Positions 1 through 8,449 of a stretch of 64,000 nt of DNA are shown here, one piece after another. The stretch spans positions 310,001 through 374,000 of the forward strand of contig JADJOE010000003.1 in NCBI GenBank assembly GCA_016713905.1. The letters are read 5' to 3'. Positions within the stretch are counted from its first letter, which is position 1; every line of letters starts with the position of its first letter. The translations under genes were made by a program, and so were the position numbers. Below the pieces are notes generated by a model, which saw only the letters and a list, made by a program, of their open reading frames with translations, had not been told where the DNA came from and searched no databases. This DNA comes from Candidatus Vicinibacter proximus (GTDB lineage Bacteria; Bacteroidota; Bacteroidia; Chitinophagales; Saprospiraceae).

Positions 1-3000
1 TTCATTTTTAGTCCTGATCATTAACTTGTACAATCCTGTTGGATATCCCTTAAGGCTGATGCTATATTCTTTATTATTCCAAAGGACTTCCTTGCGGGAC
101 ACTGACTGGCCGCTTAAGCCAATAACGTCTATGGTGAAAGTTTCCTTTGGAATTTTATCAAAATGAATAGTCAGATTTTCGGTAACAACAGTAGGGTACA
201 GGTAGGTTTTTTCTAAACTTAGTTGATCTGTACTCGTAGTGTTGTTGACTACGATTAAATCAGATTTATATATACAACCAACTGAATCGATAACCAACAC
301 TTCATAAATCCCCGGACTTAGATCTTCAAGGTCTTTGGTAACGCCAATTTCAAAATTTTCCTTGAACCATTTATACGAATAAGGTGGAGTGCCTCCTGTG
401 ACATTTAAAGTTATCTTTCCTGTATTGCCTGCTGTATGGGTGACCTGTGGGGTAATGGAGATTTTTTCAGGTTCTGAAATTTGAATTTCAACTTCAGACT
501 TACAATTAATGGAATCCATTGCAGTAACTTTATAAACACCACTGGCCAATTGACTGGAATGTGTGGCAATGCGAGGATCAGAATAGAAAAATACAACCGG
601 GTGAGTGCCACCAATTAATTTCAATTCTATCTTACCTGTAGAGTCTCCGTTGCATTTAATGTCTTCTTTCGTATAACTTAAATCAGGGGATATAAATTTC
701 TTTATGAATATTGAATCTGAGCCGGCACAACCTGTGAGTGTATTGAGAATGGTAAGTTTGTAAAGACCTTCCTGTCGGATCGCTGCAACTATACTGTCAG
801 ATAAAATAATCTGATTTAAGGTCCAGGTTTGTTTGAAGTTCTTGTTAGGATTCTGATGACTCAATAATATTTCCTCATGTCTGCAATCCAATGATGGGAA
901 ATCCGATTTAATTTTTGTCACAGGATTTGAATAAACTTGTACAACCAAAGTGTCGGATCTGTTGCATCCTGAAGGGGAAAGATAATCCAACACATAGATT
1001 CCGGCTTTGGAAAAGGTATTGATGGTTCCCAGATCAAAGATATTGTTCATTGAAATAACCGTATCCAATCCAAATGGTCCAATCCATTGAAAGGTGCCGG
1101 TGAGTTGATCCTGATTGCATTTTAGTTTCAAGTTTTGTCCAAGACATACTTTTATGGTATCCACATCCCCAAATGGAGCTCCTGAGGCGCTTGCCTGCAC
1201 GCCAATTTCCGATGGGTAACATTCTGGAAGTTCAATAGAATAAAAACCTCTGCCATAAGTGGAGATATACATTTTTCTTGTAGGTCTGTGGATATCAATA
1301 TCTGTCACTGATGTGTTTGGCAATCCAACGCCATAATATTTCCAATTGAAATTGTTGACATCCGTATAAAACACGCCAATGTCCGTACCCACAAATAACA
1401 AATTGGAAGTTTCATCAAAAGTGGCACAAAGCGCTGGTGTGTTTACAAAATTTTTGGTGACATTCCCCCATGTTTTCCCGCGGTCTTTGGATTCCATCAC
1501 TTTAATGGTCCCCAGTCCACCTCTGGTGATCCAAATTCGGTTGGTATCTTTTGGATGAAACTCTATTCCTGTAACATCCAGAGAAAGCGGGACAGTAGTT
1601 TTGTCCCAGTTTTTTCCATAATCTCTGGTATGATAAACTATGTTGCTGTAGGATGCCAGAATGGTGTTGGTATCCACAGGACTTACGACAACATTCCGCA
1701 GATCTTTGTCTTCGCCTCCTGTTAAATTTTTACTGAGCGCAACAAAATTATTTCCCCGGTTATGACTAACAAATACTTCGTGATACCCAATCACAAATGT
1801 TTTAGGGTTTTTTGGATTTAAAGCAAAGGGTGTAACCCATTGCCCTTGAGGATCACCCGGAACATTTACAGAAATTTCTGTTAGATCATAAAAACCATTT
1901 GTGGTTCGGTAAACCGCTGTGCCACCCCAGTACTCCGTATAACCTATGTTTGCATTTGTTGGGTCAATTAGTTGCCACATGGCATCACCACCATTTGTGT
2001 TTCCCCAATTTCCATTAGATCGCCTGATATAACCACCATTATCCTGACTTCCACCAATAAGTACGGCCGGCGTAGAGTTAGATACTGCCATTTTATAAAA
2101 TTGAGTGATGGCAAGGCCATTGACCAATTCAGTCCACTTGTCTGTGTTCTCATCGTATTTGTGAACACCGCCATCATTGCAAAAATATAGATCTTGTTTT
2201 TGTTTGGGATGTGTGGCAACATAATGATGGTCTGCATGAATTTCAGGATACTCTGTTCCTCCATGCCAATGAGTGAACTTATTCCAGCTTACTCCGCCAT
2301 CATTTGATTTGTACAAGACTACATAGCCACAATACATGACGTCTGCATTTTGTTGACTGAAACACATCACCAGATTTTCCGGCATATCCGAAATAAATTT
2401 AAAACTGGTTCCAGCATCCTTGGATAGAAAAAACTTTTTCGCCCCATCTATGCTGGCATTAACGCCAAGATAGGATGGTGCGGCAAGAGTGACTGCAAGT
2501 TTGAGAAATGATTTTTGTGTAGCAAAAGAAGAAACTTGATTCCAATTCTGACCTCCATCTGTGGATTTTAAAATTTCACAGCTACCCCAATAATCATTAA
2601 TTGCCGCGTAGACAATGGAGGTATCAGTAGGATGATATTTTACATCAGAAAAATTTTCATTTCGAAGTTTTATCCAATTTGTACCACCGTTAAATGTTTT
2701 ATAAAGCCCATTATTTGTCGCAGCAATCAGGATATTTGAATTTTTAGGGTTCATTTCCAATCCAAATAATACTTTGTTGTCTGTTAGTTTCCAACTTAGA
2801 CCTGTTGCTTTCCAGGTGACCCCACCATCGGTAGATTTATATACACCTAGGCCATATTGCCACCATCCTTCCTTTTCGCCCAGGCTGATAAATATATTAT
2901 TTGGATTTTTCTGGTCCACAATGACTACACCCACTGGTTGTTGTGGCAAATCTTCCCCTAAGGAAACGTAATTTAATCCTCCGTTGGTAGTTTTCCAAAG

Positions 3001-3480
3001 CCCACCATTAGGTGCAGATACATAAAATGTACCAGGCTGGGTTGGATGAAAATCGATATGTGTGGTTCGACCCATTCCCCAATATCCACCGGTGTTTCTT
3101 ACAGGCCCTTCATGCTTCCAGTTTTTTTCTTCGCGTGAAGTTTGTTGCTTGGATTCCTTCCTCACCGTTTTATACATTTCATGTTGACGACTGATGTCCG
3201 GAAAACTGCCATCTTCATTTAACCGGTCACGCCAATACCAGGCCCAACGCTCCAATCTTAGACGTTCATTATCCAGGAAATCTTTTTTAGATTTTCCTTT
3301 TCTGTATAGATCTCTGAACTCCTTTTCTTCTAATTTATGGCGCCTGATCATCTTATCTGCCTTGCGGTAGATGTCATTAAAATTCTTTCCTTCTTCAATA
3401 TATTTTTGAAGCGACTGTACCTGAGCAAATAATATATTATTAAAAAATATTATAAGTATTACATAAAAATATCTTACCAT
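1..3480 (-). CDS. Secreted BNR/sortilin-like repeat protein with SprB-like repeat and T9SS sorting domain (3' end cut by window edge)
   Basis: The frame is open from an ATG at 3478-3480 to the left edge, 1160 codons without a stop. Residues 1-20 form a signal peptide (MVRYFYVILIIFFN start, cut after ..LFAQ). A charged helical segment at about 25-95 is followed by many BNR/Asp-box-like strands (STDGG, SKDAGTSF, KTTNGG) over about 110-760, as in VPS10/sortilin-type propellers. Further on are Ig-like segments and at about 930-1000 a SprB-like repeat with IKCNGDSTG and GGTPPYSYKW-type signatures. The last visible residues, GYPTGLYKLMIRTKN, match the final strands of a T9SS type A sorting domain, so perhaps only about 5-15 residues are missing. 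It is probably exported by the type IX system and anchored or released at the surface. The ligand is unknown. A TATATTTG box lies just upstream at 3497-3504. Confidence 0.85.
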   Translation of the reverse strand, partial: MVRYFYVILIIFFNNILFAQVQSLQKYIEEGKNFNDIYRKADKMIRRHKLEEKEFRDLYRKGKSKKDFLDNERLRLERWAWYWRDRLNEDGSFPDISRQHEMYKTVRKESKQQTSREEKNWKHEGPVRNTGGYWGMGRTTHIDFHPTQPGTFYVSAPNGGLWKTTNGGLNYVSLGEDLPQQPVGVVIVDQKNPNNIFISLGEKEGWWQYGLGVYKSTDGGVTWKATGLSWKLTDNKVLFGLEMNPKNSNILIAATNNGLYKTFNGGTNWIKLRNENFSDVKYHPTDTSIVYAAINDYWGSCEILKSTDGGQNWNQVSSFATQKSFLKLAVTLAAPSYLGVNASIDGAKKFFLSKDAGTSFKFISDMPENLVMCFSQQNADVMYCGYVVLYKSNDGGVSWNKFTHWHGGTEYPEIHADHHYVATHPKQKQDLYFCNDGGVHKYDENTDKWTELVNGLAITQFYKMAVSNSTPAVLIGGSQDNGGYIRRSNGNWGNTNGGDAMWQLIDPTNANIGYTEYWGGTAVYRTTNGFYDLTEISVNVPGDPQGQWVTPFALNPKNPKTFVIGYHEVFVSHNRGNNFVALSKNLTGGEDKDLRNVVVSPVDTNTILASYSNIVYHTRDYGKNWDKTTVPLSLDVTGIEFHPKDTNRIWITRGGLGTIKVMESKDRGKTWGNVTKNFVNTPALCATFDETSNLLFVGTDIGVFYTDVNNFNWKYYGVGLPNTSVTDIDIHRPTRKMYISTYGRGFYSIELPECYPSEIGVQASASGAPFGDVDTIKVCLGQNLKLKCNQDQLTGTFQWIGPFGLDTVISMNNIFDLGTINTFSKAGIYVLDYLSPSGCNRSDTLVVQVYSNPVTKIKSDFPSLDCRHEEILLSHQNPNKNFKQTWTLNQIILSDSIVAAIRQEGLYKLTILNTLTGCAGSDSIFIKKFISPDLSYTKEDIKCNGDSTGKIELKLIGGTHPVVFFYSDPRIATHSSQLASGVYKVTAMDSINCKSEVEIQISEPEKISITPQVTHTAGNTGKITLNVTGGTPPYSYKWFKENFEIGVTKDLEDLSPGIYEVLVIDSVGCIYKSDLIVVNNTTSTDQLSLEKTYLYPTVVTENLTIHFDKIPKETFTIDVIGLSGQSVSRKEVLWNNKEYSISLKGYPTGLYKLMIRTKNE

Positions 3481-3496
3481 CCTTACTAATTTCCTT

Positions 3497-3504
3497 CAAA
3501 TATA
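3497..3504 (-). promoter_or_regulatory. Bacteroidota -7 box (TATATTTG) for the sortilin-like gene
   Basis: The minus strand reads TATATTTG, an exact match to the Bacteroidota sigma-ABfr -7 consensus TAnnTTTG, 16 nt before the ATG at 3480. I see no clear -33 TTG. The match is inferred from consensus only. Confidence 0.45.
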
Positions 3505-3552
3505 GCTCAAATCGCAGGATTTGAGAATATCGATTGTTTGTGGAAATTCAAT

Positions 3553-4116
3553 TTAACTTATCAGATATTTTTGCTCATATCTCATCAGGCATTGCTCAAT
3601 TAAATGGACAGCCATTTCAAGATTTTCAAATCCAAAAAAATCAACTTTTTTATTTTCTAATACGGTGTATTGTTCAAAAAAATGTTTCAATTCATTTTTT
3701 AAATGTTCCGGCAAATCAACCATTGATTTGAGGTGACTTAGGGTTGCATCTTTATCCGCTATTGCAATTATTTTATCATCCGTTACGCCTTGATCATTCA
3801 TTTTAAATGCGCCGAGTAATCTGCACAGCACCATACATAAAGAGGGGAGTGGGGAATGAGACAAAACAAGAATGTCCAGTGGATCGCCATCTTCACCGAG
3901 TGATTTTGGAATAATTCCATAGTTCATGGGATATTCTACGGAGGCGGCTAGAACCCTGTCTAATTTAATCAACCCGGATTGTTTATCAATTTCAAATTTT
4001 GATCTTTCTCCTTTTGGTATTTCAATAATTGCATTGATAAGATTATTTTCCCAATCTGGATCTACTCCATGCCATGGATGGCTGCTTTGTATTTGAAATT
4101 TAATTGCCTTACCCAT
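3553..4116 (-). CDS. ppa: Inorganic pyrophosphatase (family I)
   Basis: Hydrolyses pyrophosphate to two phosphates in the cytoplasm, pulling biosynthetic reactions forward. The 187-residue length is normal for the soluble family I enzyme. The substrate-binding stretch EIPKGERSKFE is at about 32-42, and the family signature DGDPLDIL at about 76-83 supplies the metal-binding aspartates. The ATG at 4116 gives a full N-terminus. It lies between the sortilin-like gene and the NTF2-like gene and seems to be transcribed alone. It is divergent from the 4234 gene, with 117 bp between starts. Confidence 0.95.
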   Translation of the reverse strand: MGKAIKFQIQSSHPWHGVDPDWENNLINAIIEIPKGERSKFEIDKQSGLIKLDRVLAASVEYPMNYGIIPKSLGEDGDPLDILVLSHSPLPSLCMVLCRLLGAFKMNDQGVTDDKIIAIADKDATLSHLKSMVDLPEHLKNELKHFFEQYTVLENKKVDFFGFENLEMAVHLIEQCLMRYEQKYLIS

Positions 4117-4233
4117 TTCCCAAAATTTATCATAAAGATATTAAGGAAGCCGAATAAATATATTTATTACCTTTAAAATGGAATATATATTTTATGCATT
4201 CTATTAAGGATTTGACACGGAAAAATTTAAAAC

Positions 4234-4704
4234 ATGGAGACCAATTGTTCTGTAATTAATTCACTTTATTCTGCTTTAAAATCAAAGGACTTTGAAAGAT
4301 TGAAAATTTTCTATTCTGAGCAATTGCATTTCTCTGATGAAGTCTTTGATGCGCTAAATTATACACAGACTTTATCTATGTGGACCATGCTATTGAGTAG
4401 AAGCAAAGATATATTTATTGAATTTGGGGAAGTGGAATGTTCAAATCAAATCGGCAGTGCAGTTTGGAAGGCTCACTACATCTTCACCCCTACAGGGAGA
4501 AAAGTGATCAACGAGATTCATGCACGATTTGAATTTAAGGACGGTAAAATTGTGCACCACAGGGATTATTTTAATTTTTATAGATGGGCAAGGCAGGCTT
4601 TTGGGTGGAAAGGGATTTTGCTTGGCTGGATGCCTTTTTTTAAAAGTAAAGTTCAGCGTAACGCAAAAAAATCTCTTGACAACTACATGAATAAAATAAG
4701 GTAA
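4234..4704 (+). CDS. NTF2-like / SnoaL-like domain protein
   Basis: A 156-residue cytoplasmic protein with no signal peptide. The N-terminal helix pair (SVINSLYSALKSKDFERL) followed by alternating strands ending in ARFEFKDGKIVHHRDYFNFY fits the SnoaL/NTF2 cone fold, in which the last strands line a ligand pocket. Proteins of this family range from ketosteroid-isomerase-like enzymes to ligand binders. The sequence does not say which applies, so I assign the fold but not a function. The basic, aromatic C-terminal tail (WKGILLGWMPFFKSK) may be an amphipathic helix. It is a monocistronic gene ended by the hairpin at 4711-4730. Confidence 0.8.
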   Translation: METNCSVINSLYSALKSKDFERLKIFYSEQLHFSDEVFDALNYTQTLSMWTMLLSRSKDIFIEFGEVECSNQIGSAVWKAHYIFTPTGRKVINEIHARFEFKDGKIVHHRDYFNFYRWARQAFGWKGILLGWMPFFKSKVQRNAKKSLDNYMNKIR

Positions 4705-4738
4705 AAAAAAAGCCCCGGTTTACCGGGGCTTTTTTTTC
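4703..4738. terminator. Bidirectional rho-independent terminator
   Basis: A perfect 8-bp GC-rich stem (AGCCCCGG, 4711-4718, with CCGGGGCT, 4723-4730) around a TTTA loop is flanked by an A tract on the left and a T tract on the right. It can therefore work for the + gene ending at 4704 and for the - gene ending at 4751. Confidence 0.9.
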
Positions 4739-4750
4739 TAAAAGATATTA

Positions 4751-5851
4751 CTAAAGTAATTTTTTAATTTCTTCTTCCAAATTATCTCTTGGGTCAATGG
4801 CTGCAATCTTTCCCTCACGATCCACGAGGAATGTTTTTGGAATTGCCCGAACGCCATATGAGGCTGCTGGTGCACATTCCCATTTTTTTAGATCGCTAAC
4901 ATGCGTATCCCAACTCAATCCATCTTTTTCAATTGCACCTACCCATGCGTCTTTAGCACGTTTGGTGAATTCCTGAATTTGACCTTCATCGCCTAGTTGG
5001 GATTTAGTTCTGCTGTCTACACCATCCAATGAAACACTGTACACCGTAAATCCTTTTGCCTTATACCTGTTGTAAACATCCACAACATGCGGGTTTGCCC
5101 TTCTGCATGGACCGCACCAGCTTGCCCAAAAGTCAATCAATACAACTTTACCTTTCAAGTCGGATAATTTGAAGGTTTTTCCGGCAGGAGAAGGAAGGTT
5201 GATGTCCGGGGCTTGCATACCCACCTGAATACTTTCCTGTGCTTTTTCCTGAGCTGCGGCTTGTTCAGTTTGAACAACAAAACTTTCGTACGACTTTGTA
5301 AATTCTGATTCCGGATACTTTTCTTTTAAGAGCGCAATTACCGTCTTGTGTTGTCCAATAAATTCAGGCCTAAAGCCTAATAGTTGGACCGCAAGCAGAC
5401 CTTTTGATAAAGGGTGAGTGGCTTCATCAATTTTTTTCTGTGCCATCTCAATAGTTACCTGTCCTGTCATTAAATCTTTTAAGGAGTTAACCACTCCTTC
5501 CGCGGCAGGGGCCCCTTTAAGTTCGTATTTACCTTGATTCACATCTGCAAGTGTACCGGAAAATTCAACTTTCTTTTCAGTCCCATCCAGTACAAAAATC
5601 AACTGGCTTTGGCCCATTTTGATCCGGTAAAGACCTGGTTTAGGAACTTCCTTTAAGGCAAATCCGAATTTTCCGCCTGCCATCTTTTGATTGTCAACTG
5701 GGACAGAAGTGTTATCCAAACCAATTCTCTCCAGACTTACATTCATGTCTCCTCCATCTGAAAAATCACCATTTATTTTTACATCATTGGAACATGATGT
5801 TAAGAAAACGATGCTTATAAAAATCCCAAAAAACTTTACTAGCAATTTCAT
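4751..5851 (-). CDS. TlpA/ResA-like thiol-disulfide oxidoreductase lipoprotein (DUF4369-type N-terminus)
   Basis: An envelope-anchored thioredoxin-fold protein. The signal peptide ends in a lipobox with Cys20 (FLTSC). Residues about 25-120 resemble the DUF4369 beta domain common before Bacteroidota TlpA proteins. The redoxin/TlpA domain spans about 215-366 and carries WCGPC with cysteines at about 246 and 249 and the cis-Pro region RAIPKTFLVD near the end. An insertion of about 35 residues after YSVSLDG is typical of this subgroup. The likely role is reduction of disulfides in exported proteins. It sits 15 nt downstream of purL on the same strand, so it may be co-transcribed with it, and the 4711-4730 hairpin ends the unit. 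Confidence 0.9.
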   Translation of the reverse strand: MKLLVKFFGIFISIVFLTSCSNDVKINGDFSDGGDMNVSLERIGLDNTSVPVDNQKMAGGKFGFALKEVPKPGLYRIKMGQSQLIFVLDGTEKKVEFSGTLADVNQGKYELKGAPAAEGVVNSLKDLMTGQVTIEMAQKKIDEATHPLSKGLLAVQLLGFRPEFIGQHKTVIALLKEKYPESEFTKSYESFVVQTEQAAAQEKAQESIQVGMQAPDINLPSPAGKTFKLSDLKGKVVLIDFWASWCGPCRRANPHVVDVYNRYKAKGFTVYSVSLDGVDSRTKSQLGDEGQIQEFTKRAKDAWVGAIEKDGLSWDTHVSDLKKWECAPAASYGVRAIPKTFLVDREGKIAAIDPRDNLEEEIKKLL

Positions 5852-5866
5852 TTATGTCGATTTTAA

Positions 5867-8089
5867 TTAATTTTCCATTTTTAGACCAAGTGCTTTTTGA
5901 TACAAATCAGCATATTCTTTTAGTTCACCAAATACCTGGCTGTCAATTACCAGTTTAGAGGCATTAACTATACCCAACTCATGTACATCAACCCCATGCT
6001 CTGCAAAAAACGCAAGAACTTTGTTTTTGTTTAATGGCTTACAACTGACAATAACCCTTCCCTGACTCTCCCCAAAGAGAAAAATATCCTTGCGGTATTG
6101 CTCAGGCACTTTTATGTCAAAGCCAATTTGTCCTGCCATTGCAGACTCTGCAAGGGTTATAAACACCCCACCTTCCGAAACGTCGTGGGCAGATTCGATT
6201 AAACCATCGTGAATCGATTCTCTGACCGCTTTTTGCATATTATACTCTTCGGTCAAGTTAAAATAAGGCGCTGGAGAAAGGTCGAATCCATGTATGTGTA
6301 CCACGTATTCACTATAGCCAATATGATTATTTTGTCTGCCAATAAGAAAAATTAGGTCTCCCTCCGATTTAAAATGGATGGTCATCATTTTTGAAGCATC
6401 ATCCAGAATGCCCAGCATGCCAATGGTTGGCGTGGGATATACGGGTTCAATCTTATGGTTTATGGTGCTTTGATTGTAAAAACTAACATTTCCCCCGGTT
6501 ACGGGTGTATCGAATTTTAAACAGGCATCTCCCATACCTCTTAAGGCATGCACGAACTGATAATAAACTTCCGGATTATATGGATTCCCAAAATTCAAAC
6601 AATTGGTTATGGCCACTGGCAAGCCACCCGAACAGCTAATGTTTCTGGCACATTCTGCAACCGCAATCATAGCCCCTTCATAAGGATCCACATGAACATA
6701 AGCAGAATTACAGTCCACACTGAGGGCAAGAGCTTTCTTGGTTCCTTTGACGCGAACAATTGCAGCATCAGAGCTAACCACCGAGGTCATGGTTCCGGTT
6801 CTTACCATGCGGTCATATTGTTCAAATATCCAGGACTTGGATGCGATGTTTGGTGTAGAAATCAATCTTTTGGATATCGAAACCAAATCGTCCGGTTCAA
6901 GAATCATGGAAGGAGAAAATTCGTCGACTTTATCCATATATGCCGGACGTATCATTTCTCTGTCATAAACCGGTGCGCCCCCTCCAAGTACCAATGCATG
7001 GGCAGGAACATCGGCCACCTTTTCACCATGCATAAAATATTCTAATCGCCCGGTATTGGTAACCTCTCCAATCTGAACACATTCAAGATCCCATTTATCG
7101 AAAACCTTGAACAATTCATTTTCTCCACCCTTCTTACACACAATGAGCATTCGTTCCTGAGATTCAGAAAGCAAAATCTCAAATGCTTGCATTTTTGCCT
7201 GTCGGGTAGGAACCTTGTCCAGCCATATCACCATACCGGTTTTAGACTTTGCCGACATTTCTGAGGTAGAACAAGTAATTCCGGCAGCTCCCATATCCTG
7301 CATGCCTACTATTTGACCTGTAGCAATAGCTTCCAGACTAGCTTCGAGCAATAATTTTTCTTGGAACGGATCGCCTACCTGCACTGCAGGAAGGTCTTCC
7401 GATGAATTCTCTGATAGATCTGCGGATGCAAATGTAGCGCCATGGATGCCATCCTTCCCAGTGGAAGAACCGACAATAAAGACCGGATTGCCCGGACCAT
7501 CGGCACTTGCAGAAACGGTTTTACCTACTTCAACAATCCCTACGGACATGGCATTAACTAAAATGTTTTGATTATAACATTCGTTAAAATAAACCTCACC
7601 ACCTACCGTAGGTACACCAAAGGAATTTCCATAATTGCCAATTCCCTTTACGACCCCTCTGATCAATTTTTTTGTGTGCGCAAGGTCTGGATTTCCAAAC
7701 CTTAAAGAATTCAAAGCCGCAATGGGTCTTGCCCCCATGGTAAAGATATCCCTATGTATTCCACCTACTCCGGTTGCTGCTCCCTGATAGGGTTCAATGG
7801 CTGAAGGATGGTTGTGGGACTCAATTTTAAATGCACATGCCAACCCATCGCCAATGTCCACCAGTCCGGCATTCTCCTCTCCGGCTTCCACCAGTAGGCG
7901 ACTACCTTTACGGGGAAGTTTTTTTAAGTACTTTATTGAATTTTTATAAGAACAATGCTCAGACCACATCACTGAAAAAATACTGAGTTCAGTAAAATTG
8001 GGCTGCCTTCCGAGAATTTCAACAATCTGATGATATTCAGATTCAATGAGTCCTAGCTTTTTTGCGATTTCAAGATCAGGTTGTTGCAT
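5867..8089 (-). CDS. purL: Phosphoribosylformylglycinamidine synthase subunit PurL
   Basis: Catalyses ATP-dependent conversion of FGAR to FGAM in purine synthesis, as the small-type PurL that needs separate PurQ and PurS partners. The 740 residues match this type (the large fused form is about 1300). Visible family features are SVMWSEHCSYKNS at about 40-52, FKIESHNHPSAIEPYQGAATGVGG at about 88-110, and two PurM-like halves, the second containing a GGNVSFYN motif. No purQ or purS lies nearby, so they must be elsewhere. The promoter-like TATATTTG at 8110-8117 is 20 nt upstream of the ATG. Confidence 0.96.
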   Translation of the reverse strand: MQQPDLEIAKKLGLIESEYHQIVEILGRQPNFTELSIFSVMWSEHCSYKNSIKYLKKLPRKGSRLLVEAGEENAGLVDIGDGLACAFKIESHNHPSAIEPYQGAATGVGGIHRDIFTMGARPIAALNSLRFGNPDLAHTKKLIRGVVKGIGNYGNSFGVPTVGGEVYFNECYNQNILVNAMSVGIVEVGKTVSASADGPGNPVFIVGSSTGKDGIHGATFASADLSENSSEDLPAVQVGDPFQEKLLLEASLEAIATGQIVGMQDMGAAGITCSTSEMSAKSKTGMVIWLDKVPTRQAKMQAFEILLSESQERMLIVCKKGGENELFKVFDKWDLECVQIGEVTNTGRLEYFMHGEKVADVPAHALVLGGGAPVYDREMIRPAYMDKVDEFSPSMILEPDDLVSISKRLISTPNIASKSWIFEQYDRMVRTGTMTSVVSSDAAIVRVKGTKKALALSVDCNSAYVHVDPYEGAMIAVAECARNISCSGGLPVAITNCLNFGNPYNPEVYYQFVHALRGMGDACLKFDTPVTGGNVSFYNQSTINHKIEPVYPTPTIGMLGILDDASKMMTIHFKSEGDLIFLIGRQNNHIGYSEYVVHIHGFDLSPAPYFNLTEEYNMQKAVRESIHDGLIESAHDVSEGGVFITLAESAMAGQIGFDIKVPEQYRKDIFLFGESQGRVIVSCKPLNKNKVLAFFAEHGVDVHELGIVNASKLVIDSQVFGELKEYADLYQKALGLKMEN

Positions 8090-8109
8090 TTAAAGTGATT
8101 TTCAAGCCG

Positions 8110-8117
8110 CAAATATA
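8110..8117 (-). promoter_or_regulatory. -7 box (TATATTTG) for purL
   Basis: An exact TAnnTTTG match on the minus strand, 20 nt upstream of the purL ATG. No convincing -33 TTG is visible. Confidence 0.45.
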
Positions 8118-8449
8118 GCTAATTCTGCTTATATATAGAAGGTTTGCCTATTCCGGTAGGTATAAGATTTTACTTTATAGCAATGTTCCCTCATTGATCT
8201 GCCATACTTCTAATAATAATTGCCATAAGAATTTGATTCATTGGAGGCATTTGACTATGGATATTTTTTTATTTGAAGACTTTTGCTTCAAATGAAAACA
8301 AAAGCACCATATAAAAATCTGACTTTTTTTAAAATGCCCTTTTCAATTTTAAAAATCCTGATCCATTCAATGAGCTAAACACTTTGACAAAATGTTAAAC
8401 CCTAAAAGCAAATTTTAATTAGCTTATATTTACATTTAAAATAACTTAA
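8118..8449. other. Intergenic region between divergent purL and the FG-GAP gene
   Basis: About 330 nt of AT-rich DNA without a supported gene. It contains an 8-bp inverted repeat (ATTTGAAG 8271-8278, CTTCAAAT 8286-8293, 7-nt loop) that lacks a downstream T tract on either strand, so it is not a terminator. The promoter of the 8450 gene must lie here. The best candidate near 8421-8435 is only a partial match to the -7 consensus. Confidence 0.5.

Noticed and set aside
6548..7045. 165-codon open frame on the plus strand inside purL
   Set aside because: It is antisense to a strongly conserved gene and its translation resembles no protein. It is a shadow.
8271..8293. Inverted repeat ATTTGAAG/CTTCAAAT as a terminator
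   Set aside because: There is no T tract after the stem on either strand; noted in the intergenic entry only.
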